Below, piece by piece: positions 1 to 6,475 of a DNA stretch of 7,943 nucleotides. The translations under genes were made by a program, and so were the position numbers. How positions within the stretch are numbered: the first letter of the stretch is position 1; every line of letters starts with the position of its first letter. Source of the stretch: an uncultured Alphaproteobacteria bacterium (GTDB taxonomy: Bacteria > Pseudomonadota > Alphaproteobacteria > Thalassobaculales > Thalassobaculaceae); contig CALIMD010000386.1 of NCBI GenBank assembly GCA_938028645.1, positions 1 through 7,943 of the forward strand. Reading direction: 5' to 3'. The notes beneath the pieces were generated by a model. It was not told the DNA's origin, searched no databases, and worked only from the letters and a program-made list of their open reading frames with translations.

Positions 1-383
1 TCGAGCGCTAGATCTCTAGCTTCCTTGTGATTCATTTTGAGTGCATGTTTAGCTCCAAAGGCCACATTCTCTAGAATATTCATAGAGTCAAACAATGCTG
101 CATTTTGAAACATGAAACCAAAGTTCCTCTGTTGCATTGCATCGATACGGTTTCGACCAGAGGTCAAAACTTTCCCATCAACCTCAATTTGACCTTGATC
201 TAATGCATATAATCCAGATATGCACTTTACAAGCACCGATTTTCCGCTGCCAGACCCGCCAATGATGACAAGGGATGAACCTTTTGAGAGTTGAAAGCTA
301 ACATTATGCAGAATCACTTTACTACCAAATGATTTTTTGAGGTCTGTTACCTTAAGGCGTGGAGTTTCTTTAGAATTAGACAA
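1..383 (-). CDS. mlaF: MlaF-type ABC transporter ATP-binding protein, 3' end cut by window edge
   Basis: This is the ATPase subunit of an MlaFEDB-like phospholipid transporter at the inner membrane, which moves lipids between inner and outer membranes. Only the first 127 codons are present; the signature motif, Walker B and H-loop lie beyond the left edge. The translation shows Walker A GGSGSGKS at about residues 42-49 and the Q-loop segment FGFMFQNAALFDSMNILENV at about 88-107. The 'ALFDS..ILENV' wording after the Q-loop is typical of MlaF/Mkl rather than of other ABC ATPases. The only start between the upstream in-frame stop and the conserved domain is TTG at 381-383, giving MSNSKETPRLKVTDL. 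This start overlaps the end of the upstream mlaE by 8 nt, so translational coupling is likely. The family call is firm. The mla symbol rests on the paired MlaE permease, because no MlaD or MlaC is visible here. Confidence 0.9.
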   Translation of the reverse strand, partial: MSNSKETPRLKVTDLKKSFGSKVILHNVSFQLSKGSSLVIIGGSGSGKSVLVKCISGLYALDQGQIEVDGKVLTSGRNRIDAMQQRNFGFMFQNAALFDSMNILENVAFGAKHALKMNHKEARDLAL

Positions 384-1146
384 AGAATAGCTCTGTTAAT
401 ATATAATTGGTAATTAGAATGAGGATTGAACTCGATACGACGGCATTGGTAGTTGCAGTACCTACCCCCTGAGCCCCACGGCCAGAGTAGTAACCATGAT
501 AACATCCCATCAAAGCTATTAAAAATCCAAATACAGCTGCTTTGACTAGTCCCGAGATTATATCTATAGGTTGCAGATATAGTGTAGTTTGGTCTAAATA
601 AATAGTAGAATTAAAGCCAAGTTTGTGGACGCCAACTAGATATCCGCCATAAATACCAATCAAATCGCCCACTAATACCAAAGCGGGTAGGCATAAAATA
701 CTTGCCACTATTCTAGGGGCGATTAAATATTTGAACGGGTCGGTCGCTAGTGTTTTGAGTGCGTCTATTTGTTCGGTTACTCGCATTGTACTTATTTCTG
801 CTGCGATCGACGCGCCTATTCGGCCTGATACCATTAAACCCGCTAAAACTGGACCTAATTCCCTCGTTAAGGAAAGGGCCACAACTGTGGCAACAGCGCC
901 TTCTGCCGAAAATCGGGTGAAACCCGTGTGACTTTGCAATGCTAAAACCATACCAGAAAAAAGAGTAGTCAGGCCCACAACCGGTAATGAATAATATCCA
1001 ATTTCCACAATTTGTTTCAAAAATATTTTAAAATAATATGGTGGGAGTGCGCAGCTTGATACAGCTTTATACGTGAAGATCGAAATACGCCCAACGATCT
1101 GAAAGAAATTGATGGTGCTGCGTCCTATTATTCCAAAAAAGTTCAT
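376..1146 (-). CDS. mlaE: MlaE-family ABC transporter permease (phospholipid transport)
   Basis: This is the inner-membrane permease of the Mla-type lipid transport system, 256 aa, the usual length for MlaE/YrbE. Family hallmarks are visible: FSGMVLALQ at about residues 63-71, the long conserved stretch TRELGPVLAGLMVSGRIGAS at about 94-113, and AAEISTMRVTEQIDAL at about 115-130, followed by a hydrophobic LCLPALVLVGDLIGIYGG segment. The C-terminal part ends in hydrophobic helices around residues 200-216 and 236-254. ATG at 1144-1146 is preceded by an AAGG-like ribosome site about a dozen bases upstream, so spacing is slightly long. It lies 23 bp after alr and overlaps the following mlaF by 8 nt, so permease and ATPase should be made together. 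Substrate specificity is inferred from the family only. Confidence 0.93.
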   Translation of the reverse strand: MNFFGIIGRSTINFFQIVGRISIFTYKAVSSCALPPYYFKIFLKQIVEIGYYSLPVVGLTTLFSGMVLALQSHTGFTRFSAEGAVATVVALSLTRELGPVLAGLMVSGRIGASIAAEISTMRVTEQIDALKTLATDPFKYLIAPRIVASILCLPALVLVGDLIGIYGGYLVGVHKLGFNSTIYLDQTTLYLQPIDIISGLVKAAVFGFLIALMGCYHGYYSGRGAQGVGTATTNAVVSSSILILITNYILTELFFV

Positions 1147-1169
1147 GAATCTATCGACCTTACTACCGT

Positions 1170-2303
1170 TTATTTAGAAACATTATCTGTGTTGCGGTAA
1201 ATTCGATGGTGTCTCGTTCCCAAGCGAGTTAGAAGCTCATGGGGTACCGTATTAGCAACAGTAGCCAAATCGTCCAAGGTAAATTTATCACCAATAATTT
1301 CTATAAAATCACCTGTTTTTATCTTTTCACTCGCGATTTTAGTTATATCTACTGTTATATAATCCATTGATATTCGCCCAATAACGGGAAGTTTAACGCC
1401 ATTGAAAAATACCCATGAACAGTTAGATAAAGAACGCAGGTATCCATCTGCGTATCCAAGTCCTACCGTCGCCACTCGTGTTGCTTCTGAAACTCGATAT
1501 GAAGCACCATAGCCAACTGAAGCTCCGCGACTTAAAGTTCGGATCTGTAAAATACGACTATACAACTTAATAACTTGTTTTAATGGGTTTGAAGGAATGG
1601 AACCAAAGCCACTCCCATATAGCGCTATTCCTGGTCGTACCATATCTAAGTGATAAGATTTCCCAAGAAAAACTCCAGCCGAATTAGCGAGACTGGCTTT
1701 CACGTTAGGGAATTTTTTTTTTGCGTTTAAAAAAACAGATAGTTGTTTCTTATTCATTATGTTGTGAGGTTGGTCACCGCAGGCCAAATGTGTCATGATC
1801 CACCCAACGTGAAGTTCTTTTAATACAGTCGGCCTCCTTATTATATCATAAAATTCGCTAACAGTTAGGCCAAGTCTATTCATTCCTGTATCTATGTGGA
1901 GTATGCTTGGTGCAGATATCTTTTTTTGTTTATTATAAAGGTCCCATTTTTTAATTTGTTCTATATCATTTAAAACAGGTGTTAATTTATTATTATAGAA
2001 GATATCTTCTGATCCTTCCAGAAAGCCGCTTAATACTGCTATCTTGTTCTCAGTCTTACTAAAGCAAGTTCGTAACTCTATGCCCTCATCTATAGTAGCT
2101 ACAAAAAAAGTCGAGCATCCTGCTCTATCTAGTGCTTTGGCGATCACAGATGCTCCCATTCCGTAAGCATCTGCTTTTAAAACGGCCGCACATTCAGTAT
2201 TTCCGACTTTATTATTTATCAATTGATAATTATGAATAATCGAATCAATATTAATTTCTAAAAAGGAGTTAGAAATTTTATGATTATCTGCTGAGGGCAT
2301 CAT
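1170..2303 (-). CDS. alr: alanine racemase
   Basis: This is the PLP-dependent interconverter of L- and D-alanine, which supplies D-Ala for peptidoglycan in the cytoplasm. At 377 aa it is full length. The PLP lysine is K43 in AAVLKADAYGMGA. The arginine of HIDTGMNRLGL (R143) matches the conserved active-site arginine region. The catalytic tyrosine is in SVGYGASYR (Y265), on the C-terminal beta domain, followed by GLGYADGYLR, and the ISMDYITVD motif is at 311-319. DMVRPGIALYG (220-230) is also classic. The protein starts with two consecutive ATGs (2301-2303 and 2298-2300). The first overlaps the dnaB stop by one nucleotide (TAATG), so translation is probably coupled to dnaB. The coding strand holds a run of ten A residues encoding part of Ala-Lys-Lys-Lys near residues 194-197. 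A biosynthetic Alr is more likely than catabolic DadX, given the housekeeping context. Confidence 0.96.
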   Translation of the reverse strand: MMPSADNHKISNSFLEINIDSIIHNYQLINNKVGNTECAAVLKADAYGMGASVIAKALDRAGCSTFFVATIDEGIELRTCFSKTENKIAVLSGFLEGSEDIFYNNKLTPVLNDIEQIKKWDLYNKQKKISAPSILHIDTGMNRLGLTVSEFYDIIRRPTVLKELHVGWIMTHLACGDQPHNIMNKKQLSVFLNAKKKFPNVKASLANSAGVFLGKSYHLDMVRPGIALYGSGFGSIPSNPLKQVIKLYSRILQIRTLSRGASVGYGASYRVSEATRVATVGLGYADGYLRSLSNCSWVFFNGVKLPVIGRISMDYITVDITKIASEKIKTGDFIEIIGDKFTLDDLATVANTVPHELLTRLGTRHHRIYRNTDNVSK

Positions 2304-3826
2304 TACTGATGGCGATCTGGTAGTCGTTCTTCAGGGATAAAGTCAGAGAACCGCGTTGTCGCTCCATCAAAATGCATGGTAACAGTTCCGGTTGGTCCGT
2401 GACGTTGCTTTCCAATAATCACTTCTGCCTTTCCATGTGCCTTATTACGAAGGTCCATCCATTTATCATGTCGTTCATGATAGCGTTCGTTTCCTTCTTC
2501 GGGACGCTGAACAGGTTCGGCTTTGTCCAAATAATATTCCTCTCTGAATACAAACATAACTACATCCGCATCCTGTTCGATAGAGCCGGATTCTCTTAGG
2601 TCTGCAAGAACCGGCCTTTTATCTTCTCGTTGTTCAACAGCTCTGGAGAGCTGTGATAATGCTAGAACAGGAACATCCAGTTCTTTTGCTATAGCCTTAA
2701 GGCCTTGTGTAATCATCGACACTTCTTGAACTCTGTTATCGGCTTTATCATTAATAGAGGGTCTCATAAGCTGAAGGTAATCGACAATTATGAGAGAAAG
2801 GCCGTTTTGTCGCTTTAAGCGCCGTGCTCGAGTTCTAAGGGCTGAGACAGTTATAGCTGGAGTGTCATCGATAAAAAGAAGAGCTGATTCGATATCTTGG
2901 CTCGATTGCACTAGTTTCTGGAAGTCATTACTGGATAGTTCGCCACGGCGAATCTTCTCAGACGAGATATTAGTGGTTTCTGATAAAATTCTTGTGGCTA
3001 ATTGTTCGGCCGACATCTCTAGAGAAAAAAAAGCCACACAAGCTTTCTCGTCCGAACCATTGGTGTCATTATGTTTTGCAACATTAAAGGCGATGTTTGT
3101 AGCTAGGGCAGTTTTCCCCATCGCGGGCCGCCCGGCCAATATAAGTAAATCGGAGGGATGAAAGCCACCAAGTTGCCTATCAAGGTCATGGAATCTACTG
3201 GCTACACCCGCCAATCCGCCGTCTCGTTTGTAAGCCGCTTCTGCCATGCGAATCGATTCAATTAAGGCAGTGTTAAAGCCTTGAAGACCTCCCTCAATAT
3301 TATCGGTTTCCGCAAGAGAGAATAGCTTTCCCTCCGCAATCTCAATTTGCTGAGCCGCGGGTAATTCTAATGTGTGAGAGTATGCTTCATTAACTACCTG
3401 TTCGCCGAGTTCAATCAATTCCCTTCTCAGGAAAGCATCCTTTATTGTGATACCATAGTCATCGGCATTTATAACTGTAACCAATGATGCAGCTAAGGTT
3501 ACTAGATACTGCGCCCCTCCTACATTCTTGAGTGAGTCGTCTTGATCAAAAAGCGATTTAAGGGTGATTGGGTTAGCTAGTTGTCCGCGTTCTATAAGTC
3601 GTCTGCATGCTTCAAAAATTCGCCCATGCACAGGGTCTAAAAAGTGCTGTCCTGATAAAAAGTCTCCTACTTTTTCAAAGGCCCGGTTGTTAACAAGGAT
3701 GGCTCCAAGTAGACCTTGCTCAGCTTCAATGTTCCCGGGGGCCTCCCTATATGTTTCTGCTATAGGCCCACCAACATCTAATGGCGTTACATTTGAATTT
3801 TGATCATCAATAGTCATAAAGATCAT
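2303..3826 (-). CDS. dnaB: replicative DNA helicase DnaB
   Basis: This is the hexameric 5'-3' helicase that unwinds the replication fork and recruits primase. At 507 aa it is near the usual alphaproteobacterial length. The N-terminal primase-interacting domain opens with NIEAEQGLLGAILVNNRAF (about 32-50). The RecA-like domain has Walker A GRPAMGKT at 232-239, the catalytic-glutamate segment FFSLEMSAEQL (E270), Walker B LIIVDYLQLM at 345-354, motif LALSQLSRAVEQR at 388-400, LRESGSIEQDADVV at 410-423 and the arginine-finger region KQRHGPTGTV at 473-482. A charged insert at about 434-465, between VFREEYYL and AEVIIGKQ, resembles that of other alphaproteobacterial DnaBs. No intein is present. Two starts are plausible, ATG at 3824-3826 or ATG at 3815-3817 (MTIDDQN). 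Neither has a strong Shine-Dalgarno sequence, so the exact N-terminus is open by three residues. Confidence 0.97.
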   Translation of the reverse strand: MIFMTIDDQNSNVTPLDVGGPIAETYREAPGNIEAEQGLLGAILVNNRAFEKVGDFLSGQHFLDPVHGRIFEACRRLIERGQLANPITLKSLFDQDDSLKNVGGAQYLVTLAASLVTVINADDYGITIKDAFLRRELIELGEQVVNEAYSHTLELPAAQQIEIAEGKLFSLAETDNIEGGLQGFNTALIESIRMAEAAYKRDGGLAGVASRFHDLDRQLGGFHPSDLLILAGRPAMGKTALATNIAFNVAKHNDTNGSDEKACVAFFSLEMSAEQLATRILSETTNISSEKIRRGELSSNDFQKLVQSSQDIESALLFIDDTPAITVSALRTRARRLKRQNGLSLIIVDYLQLMRPSINDKADNRVQEVSMITQGLKAIAKELDVPVLALSQLSRAVEQREDKRPVLADLRESGSIEQDADVVMFVFREEYYLDKAEPVQRPEEGNERYHERHDKWMDLRNKAHGKAEVIIGKQRHGPTGTVTMHFDGATTRFSDFIPEERLPDRHQ

Positions 3827-3995
3827 CTTAGCAGATTACGCAATAATCCACATGGAAAAAAGACTAACAAGTAATCAACAACGCAAGCCAAAACAGTATC
3901 TTACGAGTTGTGGATAGCGTTAATAACGGGGATAAAAAATAATCAAATTTATAAAAGAATGTCGTTACTTTTTACCTGTCTCTAATTACTGCAGT
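3827..3995. other. rplI-dnaB intergenic region, AT-rich, with DnaA-box-like sites
   Basis: This 169-bp gap between rplI and dnaB is the largest inside the minus-strand block. It contains two sequences each one base from the DnaA box TTATCCACA: TAATCCACA on plus at 3844-3852, and CTATCCACA on minus at 3909-3917. A weaker match, TTATCCCCG, lies on minus at 3927-3935. CGTTA-A-TAACG at 3918-3928 is a small perfect dyad. The rplI-proximal half is AT-rich. I see no convincing intrinsic terminator after rplI; the only candidate is a weak AAAAG/CTTTT pairing around 3955-3975. The gap is the likeliest place for a separate dnaB promoter or a DnaA-responsive site. That role is inferred from position. 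Confidence 0.45.
3844..3872 (-). promoter_or_regulatory. weak candidate sigma-70-like promoter for dnaB
   Basis: On the minus strand, TTGTTA (about 3867-3872) is followed after 16 bases by GATTAT, which matches TATAAT at four of six positions. Each hexamer matches only 4/6, and AT-rich intergenic DNA gives such matches by chance, so this is only a suggestion. It sits about 20-45 bp upstream of the dnaB start and would yield a very short leader. It also overlaps the DnaA-box-like sequence at 3844-3852, which would allow repression by DnaA if both are real. Confidence 0.2.
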
Positions 3996-4535
3996 TTAAT
4001 TCGAACCTTCTGAGGCAGGGGAAGATTCTGTAACACTTTCTTCCGAAGTGATTACAGCTCGCCCAAGCTTAAGTTGTTGTTTCGCTTCTTCGTCAGTTCT
4101 AGCAATGTTAGCGACAATATCAACAGAAACTTCTGGGTGCAGTGTGACCCGAATAGGCTCCAATCCAAGTGTTTTTAGAGCTCTATCGAGAGTAACTTGA
4201 TGCTTAGCAATTTTAACACCCTTCTTTGAGACGGCCTCTGCTATGTCACGGCTTGTAACAGATCCATAAAGTTGACCACTTTCTCCAGCTGCCCGGATTA
4301 TTGTAACCGATAGACCATCCAGTTTTGTCCCAACCTCAGATGCTTCCTTTTTATGAGTTAGATTGTCGGCCTCAAGTTGTGCTTTTTGTTTTTCAAAATG
4401 TTCTAGATTTTGTTTTGTTTTTCGCAGTGCTTTACTTTTAGGAAGCAAAAAATTTCTTGCAAATCCGGGCTTTACTTTTACAACGTCTCCCATTTGCCCT
4501 AGTTTTTCTATTCTTTCCAGCAGTATTACTTCCAT
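3996..4535 (-). CDS. rplI: 50S ribosomal protein L9, with extended C-terminus
   Basis: L9 binds 23S rRNA near the base of the L1 stalk and helps frame maintenance and fork clearance. The protein is 179 aa against roughly 150 in E. coli. The N-terminal domain is canonical: MEVILLERIEKLGQMGDVVKVK, then PGFARNFLLPKSKA at about 23-36. A charged connecting helix spans about 40-75. The C-terminal domain includes AGESGQLYGSVTSRDIAEAV (83-102) and HPEVSVDIVANI (133-144). The extra C-terminal tail after about residue 150 is Ser/Glu-rich and likely disordered, as is common in alphaproteobacterial L9. ATG at 4533-4535 has a GGAGC ribosome site seven bases upstream. It follows the DUF2232 gene by 66 bp and precedes dnaB by 169 bp. 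Confidence 0.97.
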   Translation of the reverse strand: MEVILLERIEKLGQMGDVVKVKPGFARNFLLPKSKALRKTKQNLEHFEKQKAQLEADNLTHKKEASEVGTKLDGLSVTIIRAAGESGQLYGSVTSRDIAEAVSKKGVKIAKHQVTLDRALKTLGLEPIRVTLHPEVSVDIVANIARTDEEAKQQLKLGRAVITSEESVTESSPASEGSN

Positions 4536-4601
4536 TATTTTGCTCCGTTGGTACCAATAGTTTTATCTAATAAAATAATTACGTTTACACCTATTTTTAT
4601 C

Positions 4602-5582
4602 TTATAGTTTGGTCGCACGACTCTCTATTTTTGCTTTAATTTTCATGAAATGGTCTATCATTCCTATAAAAACTAACATTAACGCGGCCCACCGACTTAT
4701 TAATATTATTGTATATACTGAAAATAGAATAGTTTTTTTGTAACCAATTTTTTCGGTCGCTAAATGGATTACCCCGAGTCCTGATAGTAATATAGGAAAG
4801 GCTATTATCGCAGCCAAGTTTATAGTGTACAAACCAAGTTCGCCATCTGCCACCGCGGCTATCAAACCGCTGCTTATGAACGTTATTATCACCCAATGTG
4901 GGAGTCCTATTTGACTCAACTTGAACGTAACGGGAGAGGTTTGCGTGAACCGTTTTAAAACATGTCGAGCTATCATCGCATTTATCAAAAATAGAGTCAT
5001 CCAGAAAATGCCTATTAGTGCGGGAGCTGTGTTTACTAATGTATTTTTTATCAATACAAGTTGCTTGCCAACCTCGGGGCTTATAGCGATATTTTTCTCT
5101 ATCAGGGCGTTTTGGTACGTGACCATGATTGATTCTGCTGTTTTGGAAAGTACAGCTTGTGTGTTTTCGTTTTGTTGAAACCAAAAATATAAAAATAACA
5201 TCGTTAACAGAAGTACTGGAGTAGCAGATATTTGAGCACAAAGACGGCCTACGGAGGCGGATGATAGGCCCGCTTGCGTGCCATGGTGGCTCGCGTGGCT
5301 CTGCATTTGACTTGCACTGTCGCAAAATAGTGTTACAGGTAGGACCACAAGAATAAAATAAACCATCGCAACTATTGGTGTTGTCATGGCGAATAGTAGT
5401 AAGGCTCCTAGTGCGCCAGCTACTCCTGCAAAATAATTTTTCCCACTTAACCCTAAAATCAATAATGGTAGCGGTGTAAGATATGCTAGGATTGTTATCG
5501 TTAGCGATCCTGAAGCAGCTATCATCAGCAACATGGCACTCAGAAGACCTGTTCCCACAGCTAAGAGTAGATTGTTTCTCAT
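4602..5582 (-). CDS. DUF2232-like multispanning membrane protein of unknown function
   Basis: No function is known. The 326-aa product is strongly hydrophobic, with about seven or eight likely membrane segments: roughly residues 5-24, 28-46, 50-85 (probably two), 120-135, 185-205, 229-245, 254-274 and 285-308. A polar loop rich in Ser, His and Gln (about 88-117) and a longer soluble stretch (about 136-183) interrupt them. The C-terminus is basic (KIKAKIESRATKL). A membrane protein in this slot between rpsR and rplI is a recurrent alphaproteobacterial arrangement, usually annotated DUF2232 (Pfam PF09991, YybS-like). I assign that family by position, size and topology rather than by a diagnostic motif. 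Start ATG 5580-5582 has a weak AGGCGA-type ribosome site. It is flanked by gaps of 45 and 66 bp and is probably co-transcribed with the ribosomal genes. Confidence 0.82.
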   Translation of the reverse strand: MRNNLLLAVGTGLLSAMLLMIAASGSLTITILAYLTPLPLLILGLSGKNYFAGVAGALGALLLFAMTTPIVAMVYFILVVLPVTLFCDSASQMQSHASHHGTQAGLSSASVGRLCAQISATPVLLLTMLFLYFWFQQNENTQAVLSKTAESIMVTYQNALIEKNIAISPEVGKQLVLIKNTLVNTAPALIGIFWMTLFLINAMIARHVLKRFTQTSPVTFKLSQIGLPHWVIITFISSGLIAAVADGELGLYTINLAAIIAFPILLSGLGVIHLATEKIGYKKTILFSVYTIILISRWAALMLVFIGMIDHFMKIKAKIESRATKL

Positions 5583-5626
5583 GATGCATCGCCTGCTATA
5601 TCTACTACCTATCTAAAGAAAGATTA

Positions 5627-5881
5627 CTACGTCAATAGATATGGAAGCAAAGCAAGGAACCGAGCTCTTTTTATCGCCTTTGACAGCTCCCTTTGCTTTT
5701 TAGCCGAGACGGCTGTTATTCGACTAGGCACGATCTTCCCACGTTCTGATATGAACCTCTGGAGTAGTTTTACGTCTTTATAGTCTATCTCTGGCGCTCC
5801 TTTACTGGCAAAAGGACATGATTTTTTTCGCCGTGTAAAAGGGCGGCGAACCGCGGGTCGAGATATCGAAAGTGTTGTCAA
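5627..5881 (-). CDS. rpsR: 30S ribosomal protein S18, TTG start
   Basis: S18 binds the 30S platform as a heterodimer with S6. The 84-aa product carries the expected RRKKSCPF segment (17-24), IDYKDVKLLQRFISERGKI (32-50), the VPSRITAVSAKKQRELSKAI block (51-70) and the terminal KRARFLALLPY (71-81). The start is TTG at 5879-5881. The reading frame hits a stop just upstream, there is no ATG or GTG alternative before the conserved domain, and a strong TAAGGAG ribosome site (5890-5896) sits eight bases from the TTG. That site overlaps the rpsF stop codon, so S6 and S18 translation are probably coupled, consistent with their need for equal amounts. Confidence 0.96.
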   Translation of the reverse strand: MTTLSISRPAVRRPFTRRKKSCPFASKGAPEIDYKDVKLLQRFISERGKIVPSRITAVSAKKQRELSKAIKRARFLALLPYLLT

Positions 5882-5889
5882 TGTCTTAA

Positions 5890-5896
5890 CTCCTTA
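5890..5896 (-). promoter_or_regulatory. rpsR ribosome binding site overlapping the rpsF stop
   Basis: On the minus strand TAAGGAG combines the rpsF TAA stop (5894-5896) with a near-perfect Shine-Dalgarno core. The spacing of eight bases to TTG at 5879-5881 is what justifies the unusual start codon for rpsR. Confidence 0.8.
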
Positions 5897-6349
5897 TTCA
5901 CTTATTTGATCCGGAACTAGGCTTTCAATTGGCTCGTTCCCCAAAGGTCGATCTAGGTTGTCGAAGTCGTCGTTCGAATTACGATCTTCGAATTTATCAG
6001 ATCTTTTGCCTTTTTCACCTCTATCGGATTTTGCATGCATCATCACAGACTGCCCTTCTGGGAACTGGTCTAATTTAATTGTGAGATGGCGCAAAATATC
6101 TTCATTCAACCCCATGTTTCGTTCTAGCTCTGTCATGGTGGCGGATGATGCTTCGATATGGAACATTGTGTAATGTCCCTTCCGGTTTTTTCTGATTTTA
6201 TAGGCTAGGTTCTTGAGTCCCCAATATTCCCGGCTTTTCACTTTTCCTGAATTATTAGTGACTATTGCTGAAAGCTCGTCAGAGAGTTGATCAGTCTGCG
6301 CAGTAGTAAGCTCTTGACGCGCTATGTAAACGCATTCGTAACAAGTCAT
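5894..6349 (-). CDS. rpsF: 30S ribosomal protein S6, with acidic C-terminal tail
   Basis: S6 pairs with S18 on the central domain of 16S rRNA. The product is 151 aa. The ferredoxin-like core is seen in YECVYIARQELTTAQTDQL (4-22), GKVKSREYWGLKNLAYKIRK (35-54), GHYTMFHIEASSATMTELER (58-77) and LNEDILRHLTIKLD (81-94). Beyond about residue 105 the tail is charged and Asp/Glu/Asn-rich (DRGEKGKRSDKFEDRNSNDD), as in many alphaproteobacteria and reminiscent of the glutamate-tailed E. coli S6. ATG at 6347-6349 has an AAGGAG ribosome site five bases upstream. It is the first gene of the minus-strand block and has a promoter-like sequence and structured leader ahead of it. Confidence 0.97.
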   Translation of the reverse strand: MTCYECVYIARQELTTAQTDQLSDELSAIVTNNSGKVKSREYWGLKNLAYKIRKNRKGHYTMFHIEASSATMTELERNMGLNEDILRHLTIKLDQFPEGQSVMMHAKSDRGEKGKRSDKFEDRNSNDDFDNLDRPLGNEPIESLVPDQISE

Positions 6350-6363
6350 TTTGGCTCCTTATG

Positions 6364-6412
6364 GCTCATCGGAAACCGCCTGAGCGATTCCAAGCCGGGG
6401 CTACCGGCAAGG
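6364..6412 (-). promoter_or_regulatory. structured rpsF leader, two hairpins; possible S6:S18 autoregulatory element
   Basis: Just upstream of the rpsF ribosome site, the minus strand can form two hairpins. The proximal one (6364-6385) pairs GCTCA with TGAGC and has an inner CGG-TTT-CCG stem separated by a GG/A internal loop. The distal one (6390-6412) pairs GCCGG with CCGGC around a TAGCC loop, extended by CC/GG beyond a TT/TT internal loop. These pairings are read directly from the sequence. Bacterial rpsF leaders commonly contain a structured S6:S18-binding element that resembles the 16S rRNA site and features a CCG trinucleotide, and both hairpins expose CCG here. That this leader binds S6:S18 is inference; I did not align it to the covariance model. 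Confidence 0.45.
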
Positions 6413-6442
6413 AGTTGAAGAATTAATCATTTCTACCCTAGT

Positions 6443-6461
6443 CTAAACATCGTATGTTTAG
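6443..6461. repeat. perfect 8-bp inverted repeat in the divergent promoter region
   Basis: CTAAACAT-CGT-ATGTTTAG is a perfect palindrome with 8-bp arms and a 3-bp spacer. It sits immediately downstream of the proposed rpsF -10 box, about 95 bp upstream of the rpsF start and 160 bp upstream of fabD. It lacks a following T-run on either strand, so it is not an intrinsic terminator. It could be an operator or a hairpin at the 5' end of the rpsF transcript. I do not recognise the binding protein. Confidence 0.6.
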
Positions 6462-6475
6462 GATAAGGAAGCGGG

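Noticed and set aside
2790..3161. A 123-codon plus-strand frame antisense to dnaB.
   Set aside because: It is a shadow of the conserved DnaB RecA domain, with no recognisable protein features.
3961..3995. Possible intrinsic terminator after rplI.
   Set aside because: The only pairing is a short AAAAG/CTTTT stem with a long loop, plus a self-complementary ACTGCAGT lacking a loop and a T-run. Neither makes a credible terminator.
3827..3995. Replication origin in the dnaB upstream gap.
   Set aside because: There are DnaA-box-like sites and AT-rich DNA, but only two near matches, none perfect, in a 169-bp gap within an operon-like block. A regulatory role is simpler.
4636..5589. A 317-codon open frame on the same strand, almost fully overlapping the DUF2232-like gene and starting 7 nt upstream.
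   Set aside because: Its product has no hydrophobic pattern or recognisable motif. The frame reads third-first-second codon positions of a membrane protein. Stops there need a T-ending codon followed by AAN, AGN or GAN, which encode polar residues that are scarce in membrane helices, so the long opening is a compositional by-product.
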